Shown here: piece after piece, positions 50,740 to 60,391 of the stretch
Numbering within the stretch: the first letter of the stretch is position 1
Layout: each line of letters begins with the position of its first letter
Source: Agarivorans aestuarii
GTDB taxonomy: Bacteria; Pseudomonadota; Gammaproteobacteria; Enterobacterales; Celerinatantimonadaceae
Length of the DNA stretch: 64,000 nt
Assembly (NCBI RefSeq): GCF_019670125.1
Contig: NZ_AP023033.1
Location: 1,496,501 to 1,560,500 of the forward strand
Direction of reading: 5' to 3'
The notes under the pieces: model-generated
Databases searched by the model: none
Told to the model about the DNA's origin: nothing
What the model saw: the letters and a program-made list of their open reading frames with translations, nothing else
Translations under genes and position numbers: made by a program

Positions 50740-53700
50740 TTAGTGCTCCTGCTGGGCAAGGGTGGTGCTTATGTTCGCCTTAGCAAAACGGTACAAATAG
50801 TGCGGGCCACCCGCTTTAGGACCAGTGCCTGATAGACCCTGACCACCAAAAGGCTGTACCCCTACAACGGCACCTACTTGATCTCGATTTACGTAGCAAT
50901 TACCCACTCGAGCACGCTGCTCGATATGCCGATAGGTACTTTCATTACGACTATGCACGCCCAAGGTTAAACCAAATCCACTTTGATTTATTTGATCGAT
51001 CACCCTATCAAGTTGATTTGATTGATATTTAATCACATGCAAAATAGGGCCAAAGTGTTCTTGTGTTAATTGAGCAATGTCTTCGATTTGATAAGCGCAC
51101 GGCGCAACAAAGCTGCCTTTGCTGCAATCTTCTGGAAGCGCTACTTGGTAAATGAGCTGAGCGTTCTTTTCTAACCAGCTAATATGAGCCTGCAGTTTTG
51201 TTTGAGCTTGTGGGTCGATCACCGGGCCTACATCGGTACTTAGTTTTTCTGGATTACCAATGGCCAGTTCTTGCGTAGCACCAGCAATCAGCGAATAGAC
51301 GCGTTCGGCAATATCTTCTTGAATAAATAGTACCCGCAGCGCCGAGCAGCGCTGGCCAGCCGAGGCAAAGGCTGAGCGTAGTACATCTCTTACTACTTGC
51401 TCGGGCAGGGCGGTGCTGTCTACTATCATGGCGTTTTGGCCGCCGGTTTCGGCAATAAACGGCACTGGCAAGGCATCGCGTTTAGCCAGCTGTTTGTTTA
51501 TAGCTTGCGCAGTTGGCGTTGAGCCGGTGAATGCAACACCTGCGATACGTTTATCGCTGCATAAGGTTTGCCCTAGCAGCGCGCCATTGCCCAGTATGAG
51601 TTGGATAACCTGCTTAGGTATTCCTGTTTCTAGTAGTAATTCGATACAGCGAGCAGCAATAAGGCTGGTTTGCTCGGCAGGCTTGGCGATGACACAATTG
51701 CCGGCAACCAAGGCGGCAGATACTTGGCCGATAAAAATGGCTAAGGGGAAATTCCACGGGCTAATACACACAAATACGCCGCGCCCTTGGTAACTTACTT
51801 GCTGTGCTTCGCCCCGAAACGAGCGTTGCTGTATAGGCGAGCTAAGGTTTTGAATGGCTTGCTGTGGGTAGTAGCGTAAAAAATCTACTGCTTCGCGAAT
51901 TTCGTCAATGCTATCTAATACTGTTTTGCCCGCTTCGCGATGGCACAAGGCCACTAACTCTGGCATGTTTTGTTCTAGCTTATCGGCTAAGTGCAGCAAG
52001 TAGTTGGCACGTTGGCTTACTGGTGTTTGTTGCCATAGTTGGCAGCCTTGTTCTGCTACATTAATTGCCTGCAAGGCTTGTTCTGCATTGGCCCACTTTA
52101 CTTCTCCAACCTGTTGAGTTCGCTGGTAAGGCGCTGTTATAAGATGGTGTTCGCCACTTTGAGTTTGCCCTTCAATAATTGAGCTGGCTTGCCATTGGTG
52201 ATTGCCCAAAAACTGGCTGACTTTTTGTTCAAAGGGCTGCCATTCACTTTCTATGTCGGTGGCGATACCTTGGGAGTTTTGTCTTTGTTCACCAAACAAT
52301 TGTGGCGGCAGGGCTATTTTGGGGTTATGTAAGCAGCTGCGTGATTGCAATAAATCTACCGGATGCACGGTTAAATCAGTGACCGGACAACGGGCATCTA
52401 CTAAGCGATGAACAAACGAGCTATTAGCGCCATTTTCTAATAAACGCCGCACTAAATAAGGCAGCAAATCTTTATGGCTGCCCACTGGGGCGTAAATGCG
52501 TACTTCGCTATTTAGCAGTTGTTTGGCATGGCTATATAGCGCATCGCCCATGCCGTGTAAGCGCTGAAACTCAAAGTCTTGGTGAGTCGCCATCGCCGAC
52601 ACCGCTGCAATAGTTTGCGCGTTATGGCTGGCAAACTGCGGGTAAATAAGCCCACGAATATGTTCGCTAAGTAATAAGCGCGCACAGGCCAAATAGCTCA
52701 CGTCGGTGGCTTCTTTGCGTGTAAATACCGGGTAGCCGTGGTGGCCATGTTGTTGAGACAACTTTAACTCGCTATCCCAATAGGCGCCTTTTACTAAGCG
52801 CATTGGAATGACATCGCCTTGCTGCTTGGCCAGTGTAGCTAACCAAGCAATTACCGCTAATGCCCGTTTCGAGTAGGCCTGCACCACTAAACCAAATTTG
52901 CCCCAGCCTTTAACAGCTCGGTGCTGGTAGAGCTTGGCAAATAGCTTTAAGGATATTTCTAGGCGGTCGGCTTCTTCGGCATCAATGGTAATGGCAACAT
53001 CTTGCGCTCGGGCATGTTTTAGCAATGCCAAAACCGTATCAAACAGCTCTTGCAGTACCTTTTCGTGGTTAGCCGCTTCGTAGCGAGGATGTAAAGCCGA
53101 GAGCTTGATTGATACCGAGGCTGCAGGGTGAGCTTCACTAGTACTTGAACGCTGCTTAGCCACAACGCTAATAGCTTGGTGATAGTCGTTAAAATACTTT
53201 TGAGCATCTTGGCGGGTAAGGGCCGATTCGCCCAGCATATCAAAAGAATAAGCAAAGCCTTGTTGTTGCAAAGGCTCGCCATTGTTTAAGGCCTCTTGAA
53301 TATTGCGGCCTAATACAAACTGATGCCCCATTATTTTCATGGCTTGATGCATGGCTTGGCGGATCACCGGCTCGGAGAATTTGTTTACTAGCTTGTTGAG
53401 CACCTTGCTGGCTTGGCCATCTTGCGGGGTATCTAAACTCACTACTTTGCCGGTTAGCATTAAGCCCCAGGTAGACGCATTTACAAACAGTGAGTCTGAG
53501 TTTTTAAGGTGAGACTTCCAATCTGCCACGCTCATTTTGTCACGAATTAGTGCGTCTGCGGTGGCGCTATCGGGAATTCGCATTAGCGCTTCTGCCAAGC
53601 ACATCAGCAGAATTCCTTCGCGGGTATCTAGGCTGTATTCAAGCAGCAGGGCGTCGATCATTTGCACGGCATTTTTGTCGGCGCGAACCCGCTCGATTAG

Positions 53701-53892
53701 TTGAGTGGCCAACACCGTAGTTTGGGTTAGCTCACTTGGGCTAGGTTTAGCGAGTGGGATAAGTTGGCTTAACCAGCTTGATTCGTTTACAGCGTAAAGC
53801 GGCGAAATGTATTGCCAAACCTTGGTTAAAGGCTGCTCAATAAACGAAGCTTGGGTCATGGCCTTAGCATCGAGTTGCATAGTGTTGTGCAT
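50740..53892 (-). CDS. putA: Bifunctional proline dehydrogenase / P5C dehydrogenase
   Basis: Oxidises proline to glutamate using FAD then NAD. The proline dehydrogenase barrel (about 180-500) has RLVKGAYWDSELK and RIYAPVGSHKDLLPYLVRRL; the P5C dehydrogenase (about 590-1040) has CISPWNFPLAIF, VAFTGSTPTA, AETGGQNA and the nucleophile in SAGQRCSALR. There is no N-terminal ribbon-helix-helix, so unlike E. coli PutA it is not a repressor. The ATG at 53892 follows GAGGA; the ATG at 53913 abuts its ribosome site. The length, 1050, fits short PutA without the C-terminal ALDH-like domain, which is encoded separately next. Confidence 0.95.
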   Translation of the reverse strand: MHNTMQLDAKAMTQASFIEQPLTKVWQYISPLYAVNESSWLSQLIPLAKPSPSELTQTTVLATQLIERVRADKNAVQMIDALLLEYSLDTREGILLMCLAEALMRIPDSATADALIRDKMSVADWKSHLKNSDSLFVNASTWGLMLTGKVVSLDTPQDGQASKVLNKLVNKFSEPVIRQAMHQAMKIMGHQFVLGRNIQEALNNGEPLQQQGFAYSFDMLGESALTRQDAQKYFNDYHQAISVVAKQRSSTSEAHPAASVSIKLSALHPRYEAANHEKVLQELFDTVLALLKHARAQDVAITIDAEEADRLEISLKLFAKLYQHRAVKGWGKFGLVVQAYSKRALAVIAWLATLAKQQGDVIPMRLVKGAYWDSELKLSQQHGHHGYPVFTRKEATDVSYLACARLLLSEHIRGLIYPQFASHNAQTIAAVSAMATHQDFEFQRLHGMGDALYSHAKQLLNSEVRIYAPVGSHKDLLPYLVRRLLENGANSSFVHRLVDARCPVTDLTVHPVDLLQSRSCLHNPKIALPPQLFGEQRQNSQGIATDIESEWQPFEQKVSQFLGNHQWQASSIIEGQTQSGEHHLITAPYQRTQQVGEVKWANAEQALQAINVAEQGCQLWQQTPVSQRANYLLHLADKLEQNMPELVALCHREAGKTVLDSIDEIREAVDFLRYYPQQAIQNLSSPIQQRSFRGEAQQVSYQGRGVFVCISPWNFPLAIFIGQVSAALVAGNCVIAKPAEQTSLIAARCIELLLETGIPKQVIQLILGNGALLGQTLCSDKRIAGVAFTGSTPTAQAINKQLAKRDALPVPFIAETGGQNAMIVDSTALPEQVVRDVLRSAFASAGQRCSALRVLFIQEDIAERVYSLIAGATQELAIGNPEKLSTDVGPVIDPQAQTKLQAHISWLEKNAQLIYQVALPEDCSKGSFVAPCAYQIEDIAQLTQEHFGPILHVIKYQSNQLDRVIDQINQSGFGLTLGVHSRNESTYRHIEQRARVGNCYVNRDQVGAVVGVQPFGGQGLSGTGPKAGGPHYLYRFAKANISTTLAQQEH

Positions 53893-54331
53893 GCTGGGTC
53901 CTCGTGTTGCCATCCTCTGCGAGGGGACAGAGGATGTTACGGCTTTGTTATTTAGAGGCCGATTGTAGAGCGCTTTGGGCGTCGCGTATTTCGAAAAACT
54001 CCGCGTTTTTTTCGAAATTCTCTGTTGATGAACAAAAAGCGAAGCAAGCGTTTAACAATCTATTTAACCTGAACTTGGGATAAGGGAGTTACAATAACTC
54101 TCCTACCTAGTACTTAATCTAGCTTCATGTTTCTGGCGAGATAGTTTTGCTTAGTTCTAAGTGAAGCTGCGCGCCAATAGTTATCTTATTGCAAATGGCT
54201 TCAACACCGAAATAAGTAAAAATAGCCCTTAGAAATCGGTTTATTATCCCGAGCTCAGGTTATTCACGTTGCTTATTTATAGTGTAGTCAGCCTAGGCGG
54301 GGCGAGCGAAGGCGAAGAAGATGTTTTAGCT
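53893..54331. other. Promoter region of the put genes
   Basis: About 440 bases upstream of putA with no gene. TTTCGAAAAA (53989-53998) and TTTTTCGAAA (54008-54017) form an inverted repeat about 100 bases before the putA start, a plausible operator for the AraC-type regulator encoded just upstream or for another factor. CCTCTGCGAGGGGACAGAGG near 53914-53933 is a further small hairpin in the leader. Confidence 0.5.
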
Positions 54332-55099
54332 TTAGCTGGCTTGTTTGCGGTAGCGAGCCGGTGTGATGCCATAAAAAGTGCTAAATGCACTGGTAAAGCT
54401 ACTTTGGCTAGCAAAACCACAACGATGCGATATTTGTTCAATGCTTAATTGCGGTGTAGCTAAAAGCTGTTTAGCCGCGTTAAAGCGTTTGCGTAGCAAG
54501 TATTGGTGTGGGGTTAATCCGGTTTGCTGGCGAAACAATAAATGAAATTGGCTTTCGGCTAAAAACACGCAACCAGCAAGTTGCGCCACGGTGATTTTTT
54601 GCTGCAAGTGTTGTTGGATGTAGCGGTCGATATGCTCCATTTGTAGGCGGGTGACCTTAGCTTGGTGTTGTTTGCTTTGAGCTAAGTGATTTTGCAGTAC
54701 ACACAACAGGGTATTGGCGCAGGCCTCGGCTAGCATGGTGTCTTGCGGCTTAGTTAGCATTTCCTGACAAAGTGCATTGACGAGAACTTGCGACTGGTTG
54801 GCTAGCTTGAAGTAGGATTGATGGTCGAACAACTGCTCGATTTTGGTCTGCAAACTAGCATGTTGTGTATCGGCCAAATTAATAACCAAGATTTGATTTC
54901 TGCCTACCCCGGTAAAAGCATGATCTGCAGAGGCGGGCACTAAGCAACCTTGACCTGGCCCAACCAAATTAGCTTGACCTTGAATGTCAAACTCGGTTTG
55001 CCCTTGCAAGCCAATCACCACCTGAAAATACTGATGGCTATGGTGATGAGAGTGGCTGGGTAGTGCCAGCACTTGAGCTAAGTTGGCTGATTCATTCAT
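54332..55099 (-). CDS. AraC family regulator, probable put regulator
   Basis: A 255-residue regulator with an N-terminal cupin-type AraC domain (SHSHHHSHQYFQVVIGLQGQ, about 15-34) and C-terminal helix-turn-helix motifs (ITVAQLAGCVFLAESQFHLLFR; LSIEQISHRCGFASQSSFTSAF). It lies upstream of putA on the same strand. AraC-type activators of proline catabolism are known in Pseudomonas (PruR), and since this PutA lacks its own DNA-binding domain, a put-specific role is likely though not proven. Confidence 0.88.
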   Translation of the reverse strand: MNESANLAQVLALPSHSHHHSHQYFQVVIGLQGQTEFDIQGQANLVGPGQGCLVPASADHAFTGVGRNQILVINLADTQHASLQTKIEQLFDHQSYFKLANQSQVLVNALCQEMLTKPQDTMLAEACANTLLCVLQNHLAQSKQHQAKVTRLQMEHIDRYIQQHLQQKITVAQLAGCVFLAESQFHLLFRQQTGLTPHQYLLRKRFNAAKQLLATPQLSIEQISHRCGFASQSSFTSAFSTFYGITPARYRKQAS

Positions 55100-55345
55100 A
55101 TCTGTTTGTTTAAAAAGTAATAAATAGATTTAAATGACAACATATACAGCAATGCTGAAATCATGAGCTAGATTAACGCTCACCGATAGTGAATTAGTTT
55201 TGTATTTGTGTCAATTTTGTTAATGAATATGTTGGGGCTTATTCGCAGGCTTAAATAAAAACTCACCAAAAAAGAAAAACTTCGATTATTTGCTAGGCTT
55301 ATCAATAACTCATCGCAGTGTTTATTGAGAAAGGAAGCCAGCTAA

Positions 55346-56998
55346 ATGAGGTATGCGTTAAGCTTATTGTTTCGAAACCGGTCAGCAATCGATGTATTGC
55401 TCTCTTCTACATTTATAAACTTACTCTCGCTCGCTTTGCCTTTTGCCATGTTGCAGATTTACGACCGCATATTACCTAACCAAGGCTACGGCACGGCTAC
55501 GGTTCTTATGCTCGGTGTAGCGGTGGCTATTTTACTAGAGCTAGTGTTGCGATATATACGTAGTTGGTTATTGGCTTCTGCAGCCGCTAACTTTGAGTTG
55601 CATACCACTATTGATGCGGTGAACGCGCTACTCGCCAGCAGTTTCGAACCTATCGCGAAACTTGGCAGGGGCGGGGTATTTAATGGCTTAAGTTCAATAG
55701 CAGGTATGCGAGACCTATATTCTGGTCAAGCGGCCTTAGCCCTGATTGATTTCCCATTTGTTGTTATTTTCTTAGCTTTAGTGGCTTACATTGGTGGGCC
55801 CTTAGTTTTTATTCCGATTGCCGTATGGGGGTTAATTAGCTTACTTGTATTGCTGCTTGGCAAGCAGCTAGCCGAAGCCACTAAAGATTTAGCGCTTAGC
55901 GAGGCTGAACGTTCACGATTGTTGATTAACGTATTGTCTGGGCTAACCACCACTAAAGCCTTAGCTCTAGAAAGTGGCATTGCCGCAAATTACCGAAAAA
56001 TTAACTATAAGCGTTTGCAACAACAACAGCGGGTTGATTGGTTATCAGCCAAGCTGCAAGAGTTTATTCAAGGCGCCTCTCAGGGAACTACCTTAGTATT
56101 GGTATTGTTGGGGTGTTTAATGGTGTTAGATGGACAGTTAACCACTGGTGGCTTAGCGGCTTGTTCTATATTAGCGGGTCGAGCGGTTGCTCCTTTAAGC
56201 GCCATTATTAGTCTGCGCTCTCGAATGGTTACCGCTAAGTCTGCGATGCAACAAGTAAAGCAGTTGACAAGTTTAGAGGGAGAGCGCTTTAGCGCCGAAT
56301 ATTGCTATCAGCAAAAGTTACCAGCAGGGCCCATTGAATACAGCCATCTAAGTGCTAAAACTTCGGTGGCCTGTATTGAAAACGCGAGTTTTAGCCTGCC
56401 CGCTGGCAGCATGGTGGTAGTGCAATCTAATCCTCTTAGCCATGCCAGTTTGGTATTAAGTACGCTGGCTGGCTTTCATCAGTTGCAACAAGGCAGCATT
56501 AATATTGCGGGTGTTGAACTTGGCCAGCATGACGCAAATGAGTATCGCCAATCCGTGGTGTATCTAGCGCCTTGGCCCACCTTGTTTGCCGGCAGTTTGA
56601 TGGAAAACATGACCCTGTTTCGGCCTGAATTAGAAGCCAATGCCATGGTGTTAGCAGAAGAGTTGGGTTTGAGTGCTGCCATTTCCTTGTTACCAGCCGG
56701 TTATCAAACCCGCGTTGGAGACAGTGGTAACCAAATGCTTAACAAGGGAGCGATTAAGCTTATCGCTCTGGTACGCGCGTTAGCGCAGCAACCGTCGATA
56801 TTGCTGCTAGACGAGCCTATGTTGTCTCTAGATGCTGATGCTCAGCAGCGTTTACTGACCTTGCTAAGTAAGCAAGGCGATGACATGACGGTGATGATCG
56901 CTTCGCATTTTGACGAAGTAAAAGCCCATTGCGACATACAACTGCAAATTGCAGAAGATGGCTTAGTCAAGCTGTTAAAACAACAGAGGGGGGCTTAA
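55346..56998 (+). CDS. Type I secretion ABC protein with degenerate ATPase
   Basis: Membrane ABC exporter half of 550 residues: six-helix transmembrane domain (about 15-290; ALPFAMLQIYDRILPNQGYGT is typical of type I secretion permeases), then an ATPase domain (about 340-545). Walker A is lost (QSNPLSHAS at 360-368 in place of GxxGxGKS), the Q-loop Gln is absent (LAPWPTLF) and the signature is LNKGA (465-469); Walker B ILLLDEP and the H-loop SHFDE are intact. It should act as the inactive-site partner of the next ABC protein. AAAGGAAG precedes the ATG; two bases separate it from the next gene. Confidence 0.88.
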   Translation: MRYALSLLFRNRSAIDVLLSSTFINLLSLALPFAMLQIYDRILPNQGYGTATVLMLGVAVAILLELVLRYIRSWLLASAAANFELHTTIDAVNALLASSFEPIAKLGRGGVFNGLSSIAGMRDLYSGQAALALIDFPFVVIFLALVAYIGGPLVFIPIAVWGLISLLVLLLGKQLAEATKDLALSEAERSRLLINVLSGLTTTKALALESGIAANYRKINYKRLQQQQRVDWLSAKLQEFIQGASQGTTLVLVLLGCLMVLDGQLTTGGLAACSILAGRAVAPLSAIISLRSRMVTAKSAMQQVKQLTSLEGERFSAEYCYQQKLPAGPIEYSHLSAKTSVACIENASFSLPAGSMVVVQSNPLSHASLVLSTLAGFHQLQQGSINIAGVELGQHDANEYRQSVVYLAPWPTLFAGSLMENMTLFRPELEANAMVLAEELGLSAAISLLPAGYQTRVGDSGNQMLNKGAIKLIALVRALAQQPSILLLDEPMLSLDADAQQRLLTLLSKQGDDMTVMIASHFDEVKAHCDIQLQIAEDGLVKLLKQQRGA

Positions 56999-56999
56999 C

Positions 57000-59051
57000 A
57001 TGGAGCAGCAAAATCCTGATTTAAAACCCACCTTAATTAGTTTGTTGCAGCAACTTGGTTTGTACTCTCAAGCAACCAATATAGAACAAGACCAGCGCAT
57101 AGATTCGCTAGATGTTATGGGTTTTGTGGGGCTGCTTAAAAAACACCATATTGCCTATTCGGTGCATCGTCACTTGCCTTCCTTAGTTTCTCAAGCGGCT
57201 CATCCTTTTGTACTGATATCTGATCATCATGCTCCTAAGTTGTTGCGTCGCCATGGTGAGCAACTGGAACAGTTTGAGCAGCAGTGGCAAGCCTGTGACC
57301 CCGCAACTATCGGTGAAGACGCGCATCTAATTATGATTGAGCGCTTGCCTCAGCAGGGATCTTCTGCGAAAGCTTTTGCCGAGCAAGTGAGCAAGCGAAG
57401 TAAATGGTATCGGCCGGTATTTTGGCTCAGTTTATTGTCTAGCTTGACGGGATTAGCCGTGCCGCTATTTACAATGGCAGTTTATGACCGTGTAATTGGC
57501 GGTCAAACACCTGAGGTATTGCCCAGTATTGCTTTAGGTGCGGCATTGGCCTTAAGCATTTTAGTTGCATCTCGCTTGATTAGAGCAAGAGTGATGTCCT
57601 CAGCGAGTAATCGCATGGCGAGAGATTTGTCTGAACTTACCTTTCACCGTTTGCTGAACATGCCGTTAATGGTGTTATCGCGAGTGGGCATTGCCAATCA
57701 TGTGGCGCGTATGCGTAATGCAGAAAAAGTTCGCACTGTGTTATCTGGTCCTGCTGCAGGTGGCTTAATCGATTTACCTTTTACCTTCATCGCCTTAGCG
57801 ACCATTACTTTGTTAAGTGGTTGGTTGGTGCTGGTTCCACTGCTGATGTTACTGGTGTTTTACCTACTTATGCGACTAATGCGCAGCTACATTCAAAGCG
57901 CTTCTCCTACGATATCTGGTGAGTATCAAAATGCGCTTAACGAGTTGGCTAAAAATCTCACCCAATTAAAAGCGGCCGGGCAAGTCGATGCTTGGACCAC
58001 TAAGTTTGCCCGTTTATGCCGTGAGAATAGCCGGCAGAACTTTCGTTATGCGGCGCGCAATGGGCTAATGGCTGCCGTTGCTCATGCTTTAAGTCTATCC
58101 ACTGCCTTGGTCACTGTTTTCTGTGGCATTTTCTTGGTGCTTAACCAGTCAATATCTGCTGGGGCGTTGATTGCCTGTGTCATGCTGATTTGGCGAATTA
58201 CCGGCCCAGCGCAACTAGCGTTTAGCTCCACCCAAAAGTTCGCCTTGCTAAAGGGGGCCGCTGAGCAATTTGACCGGTTCATGCAGGTTAAAACCGAAAA
58301 TAGCGAACTGCGTTTAGATGTGCCGGATATGACACGCCCTCCCAGTTTGTCGTTCCAGCATTTAACCCTGCGTTACAGTGCCGACATGGAGCCCGCGTTG
58401 TCGGCTGTGAATGCCGATATAGACGCCGGAGATATGGTGGCGGTTATAGGTCCTAATGGCTGTGGTAAAACCTCATTGTTGCTATCAGCTTTAGGGGTAA
58501 TTGAACCTCAAGCCGGTTATGTAGCAATAAACAACAAAAACATTCGCCAGTACGATCCGGAGCTAGTGCGATCTTGGGCTGCTTATTGCCCGGCTGAGCC
58601 AGATTTATTCCCAGGTTCTCTAGCTGACAATCTACGTATTGCAAATACTGAAGCTAGCGACCAGCAACTCATTGATGCCTTGTATGCGGCTGGAGGGGAG
58701 GCGTTGTTTAATACATTAAATAAGCAGCTTGATACCCCATTAACCAGCGGAGATGGCGCAATGCTTTCTGCGGTAGAGGGAAGCTATATTAGCTTAGCGA
58801 GAGCATTGCTAAAAGGCTCTCCTTACCTATTACTTGATGAGCCTTTAGCAAATCGAAACCCGGCTGCTAAGCAGCAGCTAATTAACACACTAGAAGGCCT
58901 GCGAGGTAAGGCTACTATTGTGTTTTCTAGTCACGACCAAGAATTAATAAAATTGGCAGATAAAGTCATTATTTTAGACAAGGGCGCTGCGGTTTATGTC
59001 GGTCCTATTCCTTCGCAACAACCTCAAGCTAATAACCAAACGGAGCAGTAA
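57000..59051 (+). CDS. Type I secretion ABC protein with C39-like N-domain
   Basis: ABC exporter half of 683 residues: an N-terminal C39-like region without a visible catalytic Cys-His pair (1-125), six transmembrane helices (about 140-400) and an ATPase domain (about 445-670). Walker A GPNGCGKTS (484-492), Walker B YLLLDEP (609-615) and H-loop SSHDQE are intact, but the signature is LSAVEG (589-594) and the Q-loop reads CPAEPDLF. Similar to LapB/RTX-type exporters of large adhesins. It is tightly packed between the other ABC gene and the HlyD gene. Confidence 0.9.
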   Translation: MEQQNPDLKPTLISLLQQLGLYSQATNIEQDQRIDSLDVMGFVGLLKKHHIAYSVHRHLPSLVSQAAHPFVLISDHHAPKLLRRHGEQLEQFEQQWQACDPATIGEDAHLIMIERLPQQGSSAKAFAEQVSKRSKWYRPVFWLSLLSSLTGLAVPLFTMAVYDRVIGGQTPEVLPSIALGAALALSILVASRLIRARVMSSASNRMARDLSELTFHRLLNMPLMVLSRVGIANHVARMRNAEKVRTVLSGPAAGGLIDLPFTFIALATITLLSGWLVLVPLLMLLVFYLLMRLMRSYIQSASPTISGEYQNALNELAKNLTQLKAAGQVDAWTTKFARLCRENSRQNFRYAARNGLMAAVAHALSLSTALVTVFCGIFLVLNQSISAGALIACVMLIWRITGPAQLAFSSTQKFALLKGAAEQFDRFMQVKTENSELRLDVPDMTRPPSLSFQHLTLRYSADMEPALSAVNADIDAGDMVAVIGPNGCGKTSLLLSALGVIEPQAGYVAINNKNIRQYDPELVRSWAAYCPAEPDLFPGSLADNLRIANTEASDQQLIDALYAAGGEALFNTLNKQLDTPLTSGDGAMLSAVEGSYISLARALLKGSPYLLLDEPLANRNPAAKQQLINTLEGLRGKATIVFSSHDQELIKLADKVIILDKGAAVYVGPIPSQQPQANNQTEQ

Positions 59052-59053
59052 GT

Positions 59054-60379
59054 ATGGAACAACGTCAATTGGCTAAGCGAGTTTGGCCAGAGCATGAGTT
59101 TACTGATGCTATTGAAGCCCCAGCCGAACGCAAACTTATTCGTCGCATTACTTGGTTTATCGCTGTTTCAGTATTGGGGATTCTGTTGTGGTCAATTTTT
59201 ACTACCGTTGAAGAAATTGCTAAAGCAAAAGGACAGGTTGTTCCGCTCGGACATAGGCAAGTGATCCAAAGCCAACTTGGTGGAACATTGGCGTCGGTGA
59301 GTGTTGAAGAAGGTGATGTGGTCAAGCAAGGAGATATTCTCGCTAATTTTGTCGCTATCGACAGCCAGTCTTTAGAAGAAGAACTATCGAGTAAGCAAGC
59401 TAATTTAGAGTTGCGCATAGAGCGCTATAACGCCTTTGTTGAACAGCGCGCTGCTGATTTCTCCGCGTTTGAAAGTGAATACCCTAAATTAGTGCAGCAG
59501 CATCAATCAGCGCTAAAAAGAATGAATAATGAGTTAGAGGCAACCTCAGCACTAACTGAATCAGAGATGGCGAAAGCAAAAGCAGAATTAACCGCGGTTG
59601 AAAATGAGGTGCCAGCCTTGAGCGACCAAATTGCCGCGTCGCGTAAAACGATCAACATGATGAAATCACCAGGTGGCATTCAGGTGGTTTCTAAATTACA
59701 GGTACTAGAAGCTCAACAAAAGCTCGACTCTTACATAAGAGAGCTAAAATCTTTAGAGGGTAAAGAACAAGTTTTAAGTAAAAGTCTAACTAACCTAAGT
59801 AAGCAACTAGATCAGAAAAATGCGGCTTTGTTCAATCAAGTAGGCGAAAAACGGGCTGAGGCTCAAGCTGAGTTGTTAGGCATTGAGGCTCGCTTAAAGT
59901 CTTCCGGTTCACAAGTTTCTCAAACTACTGTTTTGGCGCCGGTCGATGGGATTGTGCAATCTATTCCGACTACCTCCTCAGGCAGCGTAATTGCACCAGG
60001 CGGAACTGTCGCAGTAATTGTTCCCACTACCAAGGAAGCGCTAATCGAAGCCAAACTATCTCCACGTGATATTGGTTTTGTTACCGAAGGACAACCTGCA
60101 AGGGTGAAAATAGACGCCTTTGATTACAGCCGATATGGGGCATTAGATGGGATTGTGCAAAGGATTTCTCCTTCTACTGATACCGATGAAAAGGGGGGCG
60201 TTTTCTACAAGGTAAAAATTAGCATAGAAAAACCCTATTTTAACGATGATCCCGAGCGCTTTGGGCTTATTCCTGGGATGACAGGTGAGGTAGATATTGT
60301 GACGGGTGATAAAACGGTATTTCAATACTTATGGAAACCGGTATTTACCAACATAACCACTGCCTTTGGTGAACGTTAA
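59054..60379 (+). CDS. HlyD-family membrane fusion protein
   Basis: Periplasmic adaptor of a type I secretion system, 441 residues. One N-terminal transmembrane helix (about 30-48, ITWFIAVSVLGILLWSIF) is followed by a split lipoyl domain (VQSQLGGT-like VIQSQLGGTLASVSVEEGDVVKQG and TVLAPVDGIVQSI), a long coiled-coil hairpin (about 110-290) and a beta-barrel end (KVKISIEKPYFNDD; IPGMTGEVDIVTG). It would bridge the ABC pair and an outer-membrane TolC-like protein, not present in the window. The cargo is the downstream VCBS protein. Confidence 0.93.
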   Translation: MEQRQLAKRVWPEHEFTDAIEAPAERKLIRRITWFIAVSVLGILLWSIFTTVEEIAKAKGQVVPLGHRQVIQSQLGGTLASVSVEEGDVVKQGDILANFVAIDSQSLEEELSSKQANLELRIERYNAFVEQRAADFSAFESEYPKLVQQHQSALKRMNNELEATSALTESEMAKAKAELTAVENEVPALSDQIAASRKTINMMKSPGGIQVVSKLQVLEAQQKLDSYIRELKSLEGKEQVLSKSLTNLSKQLDQKNAALFNQVGEKRAEAQAELLGIEARLKSSGSQVSQTTVLAPVDGIVQSIPTTSSGSVIAPGGTVAVIVPTTKEALIEAKLSPRDIGFVTEGQPARVKIDAFDYSRYGALDGIVQRISPSTDTDEKGGVFYKVKISIEKPYFNDDPERFGLIPGMTGEVDIVTGDKTVFQYLWKPVFTNITTAFGER

Positions 60380-60391
60380 GAGAGGTTTGTT

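Noticed and set aside
50738-50745. Programmed frameshift joining PutA to the ALDH-like protein
   Set aside because: The downstream protein has its own GGAG site and ATG just after the PutA stop, and no slippery heptamer was seen, so translational coupling is simpler. A sequencing error remains possible.
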